NCBI GenBank assembly: GCA_028564705.1
Contig: JAPXFQ010001662.1
Coordinates: forward strand, 4,214,001-4,278,000
Direction: 5' to 3'
DNA length: 64,000 nucleotides
Source of the DNA: Apricaphanius iberus
Taxonomy: Eukaryota > Chordata > Actinopteri > Cyprinodontiformes > Aphaniidae
The position numbers were made by a program, and so were the translations under genes. The notes under the pieces were generated by a model. That model was given only the letters and a program-made list of their open reading frames with translations, ran no database searches and was not told where the DNA came from. Shown here piece after piece: positions 39,571 through 52,004 of the stretch (position 1 is its first letter; each line of letters starts with the position of its first letter).

Positions 39571-39621
39571 GATGTGGGCTTCGATGTCATTGTGATTGCC
39601 AATGACATCGAAGCCCACATC
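39571..39621. repeat. Perfect 22-bp inverted repeat, 7-base loop
   Basis: The arms 39571-39592 and 39600-39621 are exact reverse complements (left arm GATGTGGGCTTCGATGTCAT plus TG) around TGATTGC. No mismatch. The first 12 bases recur, reverse-complemented, near 40444-40455. Confidence 0.95.
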
Positions 39622-40181
39622 GAATTTACCCTGGTCTGGATAGTAAACCTTCTTATCACCGTCCTGTCAATGCAATCTGGATCTCCTAATGCATTATTAT
39701 TGCAAATAAAAATTGAAGGAGTCTTTAAAAAAGGAGAAGAAACTCTCACTCATTGCACATCTATAATTCTAAAGCTATTGAAATCGAATTAAAATCATTT
39801 GGCTTGAATATAATGTTGTTTATTGTGGGTTTAAACATAATTGGTTGAATTGCAGCTTGTATTCTGGAGAGAGATTCTTACTTTTATACATAGTGAAGGA
39901 TCTCCAGAGTAGTATAGTTAGAGCCGTGTTCTTTGAAAAGGAGTTTAAATTATGGACAACAATGATACGTTTTCACAAACAGTTTAACAAACTGTGATCA
40001 ATCTAATGAAGGGGTGTTTCTAGTAACAGGGAGGTGTAAGAATAGTAGATATTTCTTCAATTTAATTTACAATTTAAGCTAAAAGATTTAAGTTTTTCAC
40101 AAGCTATTTAAAAATGCCTGTTCTTTAACATTGCACTAGTACTGTAGTAGTTTAGAAGTTGCAATCCACATGTACTGGCAT

Positions 40182-40466
40182 TCCTGGTAAAGATGTGTAT
40201 AAAGCTTTTTAAATAAACAAACCATTATTCGTGCACCATAATATCACAACAAAACAATACAAAAACTCAACCATTGTTCATTAATTCTGCAGGCAAATCT
40301 TTCAATGTTAACATTTTTTGAGAACAAAACGGCAGGAAAAAATAAACATGACAAAATTATCTTTTAATTTCTCTTTTTACTTCTTTTTTTATCAGAAATC
40401 AATTTCCATTTGTTTTTATTAAAGGAAAGGTGATACTGGATGTAGAAGCCCACATCTTTACCAGGA
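40182..40466. mobile_element. Possible MITE bounded by 16-bp perfect inverted repeats
   Basis: TCCTGGTAAAGATGTG at 40182-40197 is exactly inverted at 40451-40466. The interior is AT-rich with no coding potential. No target duplication was confirmed. Confidence 0.5.
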
Positions 40467-40469
40467 GTG

Positions 40470-42375
40470 TCAATATGGGGGAGTGCTCTGTTTGTAAAGG
40501 CTAAGTTGCAGGATGTTGTTGTTTTTCCCCCCAGAGAACACTATTTGATTTTTGACAATCCACCAGCATAAAAAGCTGCAATACAGGGTATATAATATGA
40601 CTTTGCTCCTCTGTAACCCTTGTAATTCACTCTAACTGCTAGTTGTCATTGTCATTTTCTCCGTCTGCAGACACAACCCTCACAAGTGCGCCTGCAGGCC
40701 ACCATAACCGTTATGTTAAAAAAACATAAAAATAATATGAACTGAAGGTTTCTGCTGTGGGATCAGAGAGCTGCCAGTGATCAGTCTGCTTATTCATGAA
40801 CAAATCCATCTGTTACTCGGGTTCTGCAGAGCGCCAGTCGGCCTGACAAACACTTTTGAAATGTAGTTTGAAGCTAATCATCCTCAATGGAAGACAACCC
40901 GAGAAAAGCTGTTCCACCACATCCTACAGCAGCAGGGCGGGGGGTATAATGAAATATGAAAGGGAATGCATTTAACTAGGGAGCACCGTCAGTCTTTATA
41001 TACTCATGATGAATGTGGATGGGGAGGGAGCACGGAATCTGAAAACTAATTAACACTTAAGTGCATAACAAGGTTGTCATGTCTCTAACATTGGAAATTT
41101 TAACAGATCCACTCAGATTAAAATTTTGCAATTTTATTTTGTTTACTGAATTAATTCTTTAGAAATTTTCTGTTAAAATTTACAAATATGTCCATAAATA
41201 TAAGGCCACAAGAACATATCCTGAATAAACCATTAAACATGTAAAAAAAACAAGAAAATCTGTTTTAACAACAACAGTGGCAATATCTGCAAAAAAGCAA
41301 AAAAAAAAAAGGCACCAATAACTTGAATTAATTTTAGGTCGATGTCATGCACGGCACACTACAACCTGCTGGGCCCAAAAATGGGCCTTCGCCATCCCCT
41401 GTGACAAACAAGTAGTAGGCGAAAAAGAGAAAGGAAAAATTGATAAACGCAGCAGCCCACGCCAGTTTTTCTTTTCCAAGTGAACAATACCAACATTGTT
41501 CAGCAGGGGCTCTGGCACGACTCTGCACGGTGGCGGCTGATTGTTTTGTAAAATCAACAACTTAGAAAATAGATTTCTAAGATTTCTGGCACTGGTTTTC
41601 AAGTGTGGGAAGACCACATACATCTTTATAAAACTGTGTCAGCTCACCACGCAAGCTGAAGGCTGCTTATGGTTTCAACACAAATAAGGTTTAATTTTTA
41701 CAGATAAATCTCTCTCAAGTATAAGGCCTTCAATAAACTGCGTCCACACATCTAAGGGCCATATCAAATCAATTATTTTTTCTATTTCAGTTCCCTCTGA
41801 GCTTTTTGGGCAGATGCTGATCCACCCCTTTACTCTGCATTGAGTCCATTGGCTTTTGTGTGCTTTAACTAAACCCCTCCACTCCATTTAATGGGCTGTT
41901 TAGTACTTATTGAAACAGAGCAAGTGCTGGAGGTTAAATACATCTTAATGCGCTGGATTAATCCTTTCATTAAAAAGAAATGTAAGGCTGGTTGAAAGCT
42001 GCAAGATTGCCTCCATTAATTAGGGGGTCTACATGCCCTGTGGCGTTGCCCGCCAAACCATGTGTCACCGCCTTACATGGTGGGAGTAGCGTTGCAGAAC
42101 AAGGGGTCCGTCGGTTGTGCAAACTGCTAATACAACTGGCAGCAACGAATAAAAGACGAGCCAGTTTTATTTAGTAAGGCATCAAAAGAAGCGTTTATTC
42201 GCAGTTGTTCATAGGAATGAAGACGAAGAAAACAAATAGGGGAGGATTAAGCTTACACCTCTTCTGCTTTTATGAAGTTTTAAGCATAAAATTACTGACC
42301 AGTTGTAATTTTGGCAACAGGTTTCATTCTCCTTTAACTGTCCTCTATTTTGTCACATGACAACAACCAACTACA
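40470..42375. promoter_or_regulatory. Intergenic with candidate regulatory blocks at 40620-40960 and 41885-42150
   Basis: No gene. The block 41885-42150 contains GGATTAATCC (41955-41964), a palindromic K50 (Otx/Pitx/Gsc-type) homeodomain site, and CATTAATTAG (about 42014). The block 40620-40960 is repeat-free and varied. The 70-94 aa open frames between have no domain. Confidence 0.35.
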
Positions 42376-42377
42376 TT

Positions 42378-42715
42378 TTAAAGGGATTTTAAGCACAGGA
42401 ACCAACATAAAGTTGTGCCTGTGTGTTTAAGCGCTTTGTCCTCCAGATGGAAAGGGAACATCTGCCACTTGTAAAATCTTTTATAGCCTCTAAACAGTTA
42501 TTCTTCCAGGATTTCCATGTATTTAGGATTATCATCCCCATCGAAATTAACCATCGCCCCTGTTTCCCTCAGCATGATGCTGCTACTGCCATGTTTCATG
42601 GTCAGAATGGTGTGTCCAAGGTGATTTCCAGTAGTTGTCTTTTATATAGAAGTCTCACTTTACCAGAGCACGTTCTCTCACATGCTTTCAAACCAGACTT
42701 CATATAGCTTTCTTT
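42378..42715 (-). mobile_element. Tc1/mariner transposon fragment
   Basis: The plus strand CAGCATGATGCTGCTACTGC and CATGTTTCATGGTCAGAATG is antisense to the conserved GTGGCAGCATCATGCTG region of Tc1-like transposases; CCAGAGCACGTTCTCTCACA follows in the expected order. Frames are broken. Confidence 0.65.
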
Positions 42716-42764
42716 TTCTTTCTCTTTTCTATTTAGGCGCCATTAAAAAAAAACAACTAATCAA

Positions 42765-43405
42765 ATCAAATGAAACTTTATTCATAAAGTGCTTCTCATA
42801 CAAACATTGCAATTCAAAGTGCTTTATAAATTAAAATGACACAATGTAAGGCAAGGCAAGGCACGTTTGTTTGTAGAGCACAATTGTTGCATTAATTTAT
42901 AAAACAGATAAACAGAAAAAAAAACATCAACTTAAAAAATAATTAATTACAATAAAAAAGCAAGAGTGCAGATAAAATACTTTCAATTGTCATATGCACG
43001 GGTAAAGGTAACTGTTTTCAGCCTGGATTTAAACATTGTTAGAGTTGAGGCTCGTCTCACATCCTCATGGAGACTGTTCCAGATTTTAGCTGCCTGAAAC
43101 TGAAATGCAGCCTCACCGTGTTTATTGTTGACTCTGGTAACCACCAGGAGACCCCTCCCTGAAGTTCTCAGGGCCCGAGATGGTTCATATGTCTCTAACA
43201 TGTCAGAGATGTACTTTAGTGCCAAACCATGAAAAGACTTGTGCACAAGCAGAGCTGTTTTAAATTCTATTCTATTCTCTATTCTATCTGAGTGACAGTA
43301 AGCCAGTGCAGAGACCGGAGCACTGGACTAATATAGTCGTATTTCCTGGTTCTTGTCAGGACTCGAGCAGCAGCGTTCTGGATGTACTACAGCTGTCTAA
43401 CAGCT
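42765..43405 (-). mobile_element. 3' end of an L2/CR1-like non-LTR retrotransposon (dead)
   Basis: The minus strand encodes IQNAAARVLTRTRKYDYISP (about 43383-43324) and then a frame at 43246-42983 reading LALKYISDMLETYEPSRALR and HGEAAFQFQAAKIWNSLHED, the C-terminal part of a reverse-transcriptase protein. The plus-strand end CAAATCAAATGAAACTTTAT with AATTCAAAGTGCTTTATAAA is the element's 3' tail. The two frames are separated by stops and shifts. Confidence 0.75.
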
Positions 43406-43479
43406 GCAGCACATCACTTTCCCATTCCTACCCACGAGCATTTCTTGAGCAATGATTGTCCTATGAACAGAGTCATAAT

Positions 43480-43727
43480 AGGCCTCGTAGCTGTAAGTAA
43501 AAAAAAATTCTCACACACAGGTAGACTGTATTTAAAATTAATTGACTTTTGAAGGTGATTGGTTTCACAAGAGTCTAACAGTAAAGGGTTGTTGAATATA
43601 AATGCACACCACACTCTTTAGATATTATTAATAGTACATTATGTACCACATATTTTTGCTGTATCACATAAAATCCCAATAAAGTACATTTTGATAGTTC
43701 TAAGTTGACAAAAATGCAGAAAAGTGT

Positions 43728-43762
<35 letters not shown>

Positions 43763-43775
43763 AAGGCTCTGTATA
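43480..43775 (+). mobile_element. Non-autonomous Tc1-like element with T31 run
   Basis: GACTGTATTTAAAATTAATT, AATATAAATGCACACCACAC, TATCACATAAAATCCCAATA and GCAAGGCTCTGTAT follow the order of a Tc1-like terminal segment, as at 20150. It contains an uninterrupted 31-base T run (43730-43760) near its end. Confidence 0.65.
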
Positions 43776-43799
43776 TCTCAATGCAGAAAAGAAGCAACC

Positions 43800-44350
43800 A
43801 GGGCATTTTGTCGGAGTTGGCGAAGGCAATTTTTTTTAACCTCACCCTGCTGTTCCTGACGTCTGCACAGAGCGGTCCCTTTCTCCTCGGCCCAGCATAG
43901 CCTCATCTGGGCTGCAAGCCATGCTCGACGGGTGAGGGCGTGTGGTTGCAGCACTCCTTCCACCCACTACGCTGTTATACCCCAAAACCGACCCCGTCCC
44001 TCAACCTCCCACTCTTTTTCCTTCCGGTTTGGTTTGGACGGCCTCAAGGTCCAGCCTCTTATTTTTTTCTTTTCATTTGTAGTTCATAAAGCCTTAAGAG
44101 ATAATATATGACTGCAGAAGAAGTGGTGAATCCTTTCAGAGATGCCACTGGTGGACTGGTTGAGCTCCGAAACAATCATGAAACTGATATGTCAGGAGAA
44201 TTTTAAGACTGCTGAGGATGACTTCTCTCCAGAGTCAGCCATAAGCAGATTGCAGTCATCTTGAACACCGCTCTACCACCACCCACTGACAACCAACCAA
44301 CCATCCCACCACCTCCCCTCCACCCTCGTCCCCCGCCATGCTGCTGCACT
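43800..44350. promoter_or_regulatory. GC-richer, repeat-free candidate element
   Basis: A mixed-composition stretch between a Tc1-like insertion and a (CT)n run, without coding potential beyond short overlapping frames. The call rests on composition. Confidence 0.25.
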
Positions 44351-44486
44351 CCGCTTTAATTTCCCAACACTTTGAAAGCTTTTCTCACTGTATATTTTAT
44401 CACTTTTTCTTAAGACTTGTGCTCAGCTACGCCTCAGCTCCTTTTAAAATACAGAGCCAAAAAAACAAGACAATTCGCCTCTTGGA

Positions 44487-44513
44487 TTCTCTCTCTCTCT
44501 CTCTCTCTCTCTG
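44487..44513. repeat. (CT)n microsatellite
   Basis: An uninterrupted CT run on the plus strand, inside otherwise unremarkable DNA. Confidence 0.9.
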
Positions 44514-44519
44514 TTCATC

Positions 44520-46100
44520 TCCCTCAGCTCATTGTGAACAGGCTTACTGGAAAGAGCACACTTAACAGAAGAATTTCACACTGTATTAGAAAAATGCATC
44601 TTTTCACACCTGTAAATATCTTGTCTGATCTCCTTGGTTAGCAGCCCCTCTGAAGGAGGGCCACATGCTGTACAGCAGAGGGGAGATGGCGGGATTTTGC
44701 TTTCACTGCCAGGCAAAAGATAAATAGAGCTGACAATAATGTTGCGCATTGCAGTGCTTAAACTATTGAACCCCTATTCAGATTCACATCTTTAAAAAGA
44801 CTTTGAGGATGTTCTAAAAAAGAAAACTGTAACAAATAGCAGCTAGGACTGTCTATTAATTCCCAACATGTGGTCGAGTAATGTTATGTGATTGAAGTGT
44901 GACAAAAAGTTGTGAGGTTTATTTACTTTGTGCCTGTGTGTGTGTGTGTTGCTACTGCGATGGAGCTGGTAGATCTGTGGGCGTGTAATCGCACCGAGGT
45001 AGAAAACACTCGAAGAGAGACACACATTGCATCTCGCCGTGCCAACAAGTTCAGGAGTGAAATCCTGTGGATGTGAGCACATGTAAAGTCATCATAACAT
45101 TGGAACAAGGTTATCTGAGAAATGGCAGTTTATGTGGCAGTTTATGTTTTACCTTCATGAATAGAAAATATGCTGACTGATTTGGATGATTTTGCACTCA
45201 CACACTCGCCACACACGCACATGTGTGCAAGTAAACAAAGCAAGGCGCGTTACAAGCAGAGGCTGTTGAGTACATCCTAAACCACCTGATCCCCCAGAAC
45301 GTCCATGGCCCGCACTCACGCTGGATCTCCCTGTGGATGAGCTACAGTGTCACAAAATGAGGGTTATAACAAGAACAAACAGCCCAAGATTCAATTTTGA
45401 GTCGATTGTCTGCACAAGTTTTAACCTGAAGCGCATTGATCGTTTCTGATCAATGCAACAATTGCGATGATGCTGATGAACACGGGAAGTCTCAAGTAGA
45501 CAAGTGTCAGCATGCCCCAAACAGAAAAATTGTGCTTCAAGGCTTCATCTTTGCTAACTAACCCACCTTATGGATCTCACATCCCCCTAATTGCCAACAG
45601 ACAGCACCCCCACCCCTTTCGCTCAACCTTCCGCCTTCTTTCTGGACAGTGCAGGACCACGGACAGCAGTCGGTGGACCTCGGGAGAGAGTGGTCTCGGC
45701 TGGGGCCCCCTCACTAACACTTAGACCGATGTGTTAATAGATCCAATGCCATCTTATTTTCGCACTTCTGCGAGACGGCAAGGGGTGGCCAGGCGGGATC
45801 AGCAATCTTGGCTCGCTGAAAGAGCTCGAACAAGAGAGGAGGAGGTGTGGAGTGGAGGGGACGATGGCGGGTTTACAGCACTCCACCAAGGAGGTCAACA
45901 AGAAGGCAGGGGGCACAAGTTCAACTGTGCAGCACCGAAAGATCGGATCAGGAGGGGAGGGGATTTATAAATGAATGCACGACAGCGTGGATGAGTGAAT
46001 GTGAGGAGACTGTGGCACATCTGCAAGGTGTTTGGTAAATGTAAATAAAAATGACTATTTAGAAAATTTAGAAATAACTGGGGTTTTTATACTTAGTTAC
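44520..46100. promoter_or_regulatory. Intergenic; GC-richer stretch at about 45180-45990
   Basis: No gene. A TTTCACACCTGTAAA T-box-like site lies at 44602-44616. The GC-richer stretch gives several overlapping 60-80 aa frames without domains. It is a possible conserved element. Confidence 0.25.
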
Positions 46101-46104
46101 AAAC

Positions 46105-46300
46105 ATAACCTGAAGACGGGGTCTGCGAACTGTGGTCGAATATGGCTCCTTAGGCCACAGTGGCTCCTAGTAACTTTAGCCAATATTATTGTAGATCCAA
46201 TCACTTTTTAAATTTTTGATCAGGTAATACAAATATTTAATGGAAACCCCTTTAGAAAAAGTTCACTTAAAAATGACAAGGTTTCAAATACGTTTTCAAA
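46105..46300. repeat. Dispersed repeat related to the 1958-2190 element
   Basis: GGGGTCTGCGAACTGTGGTC and TATGGCTCCTTAGGCCACAG resemble the same fish repeat family as the nested copy at 1958. Ends are not resolved. Confidence 0.35.
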
Positions 46301-46686
46301 TTGAGTACTTGTTTTGCTCTGCAGCTTTTTTTTGTCATTTTAAAACAATTTCTTTATCTCCAAGAAAATGATTTCATTCTGTCATTACAGAGGATTTAAG
46401 CTTTTCTTTGATTTGAAAACCAAGAAACCCGAAAAATATAGATATTTAATTTTTATTTTTTTAATAGTTATTATTCATCAAACCAAAGCATTTTTTGTTT
46501 TGTTTTGCCAGGTTATGCAAGTTCTGGAGCTCAACACAGGCTGATTATAATATGATAAAGACATGCCAATTCCCTTTTTTCATGTAAAAAAGTGATAGAA
46601 TTGTATCACTGAAACATTATAATTATGTTTAGTTAACGCTGGAAATAAAGAACTATCTTCTATTGTATAGAAGTTTTCGGAGTTAT

Positions 46687-46760
46687 TGTGTAGCAAAGTG
46701 GTTAGTGCAGGTGCTCAAAAAACAGAGGCCCTTTTCTAAGTTTGAGTCCATCCCCTGCTT
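46687..46760 (+). mobile_element. tRNA-derived SINE, truncated copy
   Basis: GTGTAGCAAAGTGGTTAGTG and the B-box-like TTTGAGTCCATCCCCTGC match the head of the SINE at 48150; the body and tail are missing. Confidence 0.5.
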
Positions 46761-46764
46761 TTTA

Positions 46765-48145
46765 TTTTTGAGCCTTATAGCAACCCAAATGTATTAATTT
46801 GACCCAACATGTTTACATTTAGTTCACTCAACAAAATTCTTTATTACTAAATCAACCCAAATCAGTTGAGTGGAAATTATTTATATAATTTCATTGTGTT
46901 CACCCAGCAAGTTTTTTTTTTTTTGACTGCATGTCGCTCCTGACACCAACCATTATTAATTTTACAAACATTTAACATCAACATGCTGTCCTGTCTAATT
47001 GTTTAAAAACAGCTTTAAAGTACCTTACAACTAGTAACATAATACACATGTAAAATGAAATACTGTATTTAATGTGACTTTACACTTTGAATGCTTGAAA
47101 ATTTTCTTTTTTAGTTGTTCAATGTTTTTACATCCTTACTTCAATTATGTTTTTACGCATTTAACCTGACATCTTTTTCTGTCATGTGTTATATTCTGGT
47201 ATTACTAAATCACAACACAATCCAGATTATCTTTCCCTACCCAATGAGGTAATACAATTTATTAAAATGAATTTAGAAGTTTACTGTTAGAAGCACTTCT
47301 CAGCACTCACTGTTTCACACTCTAGACCGCTCATGCAGCAACACCACCTAATTCATATTATTATACAATGCAGCCTCAAAAGCTTTTTATGCAGCTGGTG
47401 TTCCCCTCATTGGTTATGATGTATTTATGATGCTCATTGGCTTGGGAAAAGAATGCTATACTATTTCCTTATTCTTCCAATCTCACTTATCTAGTATCGA
47501 TTGACAGGGACTGCCTTTAATGTAGCTTGGACACACTTGAGCCTTGCTTGTTAAACATCGCTTAGCGGTGATTGAATCCACCTGAGCTTCAATCGTGGTA
47601 CTGAATAAACCTGGTGTGTGATGTTAGGCTAATTCAAGCGATTGTATTCTTAATGAGCTTCAATTTTTGGAGCTCGCAACGTGGAACAGCCCTCAGGGCA
47701 AAGTTAGGGTAAAAATAATTTTGTTGTACTTTTCTAACTTTCAAAGATAAACACACATCTACATATATTGAGCAAGATTATGTTTAGTCTTCCCCATTTG
47801 GAAGAGTAGCTAAGACATACATGTCTATGTGTAATATCATATCACTTGCTTGTTCACCAAGGAGTCCTTGGATAATAAAATCTAGATTAATCTGACAAAA
47901 AGTGATTTGATTCTCTAAATAGCTAAAATAAATTAAAACTAACCTAAAATAAGAATACATTAATATTGAACTAGATTCAGAAAACATGCAATGTGAAACA
48001 GAACTTATTTCAATTTAAGAATTAGATAAATGGGTTACACTATAAATAATGTCCAATTTCTGTTTTACCTGTTTAAATTTTGGATGTCACTCATGAAACC
48101 AAAACCCCCATTACCCTGCATAAAGACTATGGAGGAATGTTTAGG
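46765..48145. other. Intergenic, no gene seen
   Basis: AT-rich; no recognisable coding sequence or repeat family. Confidence 0.45.
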
Positions 48146-48149
48146 CATT

Positions 48150-48335
48150 TTTTAAGGTTTTTTGAGCCAGAGTGGCCTTTATTGACAGTAGAGAGAGTTT
48201 TTGAAGGGGGAGAGAGGTAGGGGAAGACATGTGGCAAAGGTTGCCTGGGACAAGACTCGAGCCAGGGACAGCCACATGGAGGACTGAAGCATCTGTACAT
48301 GGAGCGCCCACTCTAACCACTACACCACGCGAAGC
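48150..48335 (-). mobile_element. tRNA-derived SINE, best-preserved copy
   Basis: On the minus strand: A-box GTGGTGTAGTGGTTAGAGTG, B-box GGCTCGAGTC (about 48254-48263), a body with GCCACATGTCTTCCCCTACC, and the tail GTCAATAAAGGCCACTCTGG ending in an A-rich run. Same family as 17331, 46687 and 59634. Confidence 0.75.
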
Positions 48336-48339
48336 CAGT

Positions 48340-49225
48340 TACCCAAAGAAACTAACTTTACCTGCTGTATAATATAATTTTTTGTCTCACAAGAAAATAG
48401 TGACCAACGGTTGTCTTTTCCCTAGACATGTCCTCTTTTCACATTTGTTATGTAGTAATACCACATGGAGAATGCCAAGCATCCTCTTTTTTGGAAATCA
48501 AAATGTGGTCACCCTAACAAAAAAACAAAAAAAACAAAAAAAAACTTTTACTGCTTGAACAACAAATCAATATTTTGCCAACCAAAAGTTTTTCTTCAGT
48601 TTCTATATATGGTGATGTTTTTTTTATTTTTGCCTGAACCTCACCAAAGGTTGTTGTGCACTCATAGGCATGTCATATCTAAACCAAAAAAACAACCACA
48701 CAGTTTTTGATGATCCACCCACAAAGTTTCTAATTGTTTTTTATGAAGATGTGGAAGCCCTCAGGCAGTTTGAAACACCCACATGGTTTCACAACATTAG
48801 TCACTGTCACAGGTTTTCATTCTGGGGGTGCTGCTTCAAGGTTACAGGTGTTTTTGATCTGGTGTTTTCTTCACGTGATTTCTTATAAGTCACCCGATGT
48901 AAGAGGACTAACTCTGGATACTTATGGCTTTAGTCTAAAATGTGTATGTGACTCTACATACAATTAATTTGTTGTTTTTAAGATTTATCTATGCATTTTA
49001 ACAAAGCTGTTTTCTGCTGAAATGTTTTGTCACTCACTTCTAAAGCATTATGGTAAAGAGCTGTGCTTTAAATAATTAGACATAAAAACCTAAAACCAAA
49101 CTGACTTCTATACCAGTAGGCTACCTATTTATAAGAAGATTGTTGAATTAATTTTATTTGGGATTTTATGTGAGGAAACTGCAGTGGAAGAAAAGTTAGT
49201 TTTGTTTGTTTTGAAATAAGCAGAT
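48340..49225. other. Intergenic, no gene seen
   Basis: AT-rich with short open frames only, none with recognisable similarity. Confidence 0.45.
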
Positions 49226-49229
49226 CAAT

Positions 49230-50275
49230 CTGAAAGTACTGTATACACTTTTATTTAGGCCCTTTAACTTTGATGCTCCTAAATAAATGCAACTAATTGC
49301 CTTCAAAAGTCACACAATAACTAAACAGAGTTCAGCTATGTTTGATTTCATCTCAGCATAAATGCAGGTTTGCTGTGGAGGCCTTATATGATTGCTGGAG
49401 AGCATTGAAGAACAACATCATGAAGACCAAGAAACACAATTGACGAGTCAGTAAAAGAGTAACAAAAAGGATTTAAAGCACGGTTGGGTTTGTGCATTGA
49501 CAGATCAATCAATGATATTATATATTACAAATATTACAAACTTACTAGTCCAAGGTCATCCAAATAACTGACCAGTCAGGAAGGGAGAAAGAAGCAGGCA
49601 AGAGGCCCATGGTAACTCTACTGGATTTGCAGAAATCTTAAGCTCAGGTTGTGGTATCAGTGGACAGGACAACAAATAGTAATGCACATCTCAAGTCTGG
49701 CTTTTATGAAGTTTTATGGCAGTTACTGAGAAAAAGCCCCAGGAAGAAATGGGACACATCAAACATGGAAGAAGGAGCGACCAAAGTTAAACTCTTTGAC
49801 CTGGATTTTTGTGCATAAAACCAACATTGCACATCATGCTGAAACATGGTGGTGGCAGCATCATACTTAGAATATTTTTCTTCAGCACATAGAAGGGAGT
49901 TGGTTGCAGGTAATAGGAAGATGGATTGAGCTAAATACAGGGGAGTGCTGGAGAAAACCAGTTAGTCTACAAAAGACTGAAAACTGGTGGTAGCAAGAGC
50001 CTATACATATAGTCGATGCAAGGCTTGAAAACTGATAACAAGTCTCAATCTTTCTTCTATCAAAAATGAAAACGTAATTAGTCATTAGTTAGAGAGGTTG
50101 TAAGAGAATGAATAGAGCTTAATACAAAAGTATTCCATAAAAAAACAACAACATTGTATGGTATATTTTTCCTTTCACCTCACAATGAGCACAAATGTGC
50201 TGTTTTGTGTTGGTCTGTTACGGAAATTCCAATAAAATGTATTAAGATTTGTGGCTGTAACATGTAGGGTATTCA
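49230..50275 (+). mobile_element. Near full-length but decayed Tc1/mariner transposon
   Basis: The order is complete: left leader (CACTTTTATTTAGGCCCTTT), GAACAACATCATGAAGACCA (about 49410), GCAAGAGGCCCATGGTAACT (about 49599), AACATGGTGGTGGCAGCATC (about 49844), GGATTGAGCTAAATACAGGG (about 49923) and a right end with TGTGTTGGTCTGTTACGGAA and CCAATAAAATGTATTAAG. The length of about 1 kb is short for an intact copy, and stops and shifts interrupt the transposase. Confidence 0.75.
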
Positions 50276-50279
50276 AGAT

Positions 50280-52000
50280 GATTGAAGCTCCTTTTTAAAT
50301 CACTGTAGATAATGTTAAGGCAGGTTATTGTGTATTTTGTTTGTTTGTATGTATTGTTTTACGGAGACTCTATTCAATAATGACATCCCAATCCCATTTT
50401 AATAGCATCATGTAAAGGTTTGACAGATCATGAAGTATAAAGTTGAAGACGAAGAAGACTAACGTGAAGGAGGAGCAGTGTTTGGCTCTGAGCCAAGTGT
50501 GTCTTAAGCATTTTGGCTCCTCACCTTCTGCTGCCCCTGTCAGCCTGCTCATGGTCTCCCTCTCAAGGCGTCAGAGATGTAAAGTGACAGCCGGGGTGGC
50601 TTCCATGTCAGTGAGGTGAGACCAGGCTCTCCGGCGAGATGCCCCGACCAGGACCACCCCTTTGGGTCCACATCGTGTGAAAACAGAAAAAAAAAATCCT
50701 CCTTCTCGAGTGTCTGACCATGATCATACTGTCAGTGCCCCAATCATAACCTGTAAGATATCCCCCTCCCCTCTTCCTTTGGTGATCCAACACTGGCAGA
50801 TTAGGATGCTGTCATCAAAGCGGCAGAGTGCTAAAACATCCATTTAGCTTTTAATTGAAGAGACGGAGGATGGGGGGGAGGAAAGGAACACGTGATGCTG
50901 TGTGCACTGGTATGACAGAGCTTGTTTTCCAGAGGTGAGAAGTAACAGAGACTTGTCAAAGGTCACAGTCGGCCAGAGGCCTGCCCTGCCATGCTGTCAA
51001 TCCATGCTGCTCTTTTCTGGCATTGCTCATTGATGCAAAACATATCAACACACAGATATAATGCACTCATGCTTCTCTCACGCCCTGCAATTGTCACCAC
51101 ACCTATTATTTACACCTCATCTTGCATGCATTTATTTTTGTTCATTCTAACCGCATTTGCATTTGCGGGTTAAAGTTATCATTATTAATTTTCAGGTTCA
51201 CTTGGTGTAAACTTGAATTTCCCTTTTTTGCTTATACATTTAAAACTAAAAATTCTGTGCAGAGAACAGATGCACTAAAGATCTGTGTGTAAGTGTAGTA
51301 AAGGGTTGCTGTTTTTATTGGCGTTTCTCCAAAAGGATCTTTGAGAACATCAAGGTCCTTTTTAATGACTGTTTGCTGCAATCCTTGCTACACTGTGATA
51401 GTTGCTCAGTTTTACCCAATGCTGCAACTGACTGAAAAGATGATATTGCATCTGCAAGTACACTGTTATTTCTGAGAATTCAGAGATGTGGAAAGAAATT
51501 TGTTAATTTAGGTAAGCTTTTGCATTACATTGGTTTAGTGTGGCAAAAAGTAAATAAATAAATAAATCCATTTATACTGATTCTTTAGGCTAACATATTT
51601 TTCTCTTGAAAATGTGACAGTTTTTATTTTTAATATAAAAAAGCTAAAATAGAAAAAAACCCTCTTATCTTTGCAGGACTTAAAGGGAAAGTTCTATTTT
51701 TTTCAACCTGGACCTTTTTTTTTTTAGCTAATTTTACATTCATTTACTCACCCAGACAAGTTTGAAGCTACATGGAGCTTTGCAGGAGGACTTTATATAG
51801 AGCAGCGATCAGCGTCTATCTATATAATGGGATTCAAAGGAGGTAGGAGTTTGGCCCCTGTAAAAAGGTATTATAAGCTCCAAAATGTCTTCATTTAACC
51901 ATCTTTTGTTATGAATCTTTAGCGATATTCTCCTATGAGTTCAGAACGTTTCTGAGGTGTTAAGGTATTAGCATGGTTTTTACAGGCTTTCAATGTAACT
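50280..52000. promoter_or_regulatory. Intergenic; GC-richer candidate element at about 50440-50960
   Basis: No gene. The segment 50440-50960 is repeat-free and of varied sequence, standing out from AT-rich flanks. The rest shows nothing recognisable. Confidence 0.3.
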
Positions 52001-52004
52001 GATT

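Noticed and set aside
43575..43845. Lys-rich frames on the minus strand
   Set aside because: The lysine run is the translated T31 homopolymer of a Tc1-like element.
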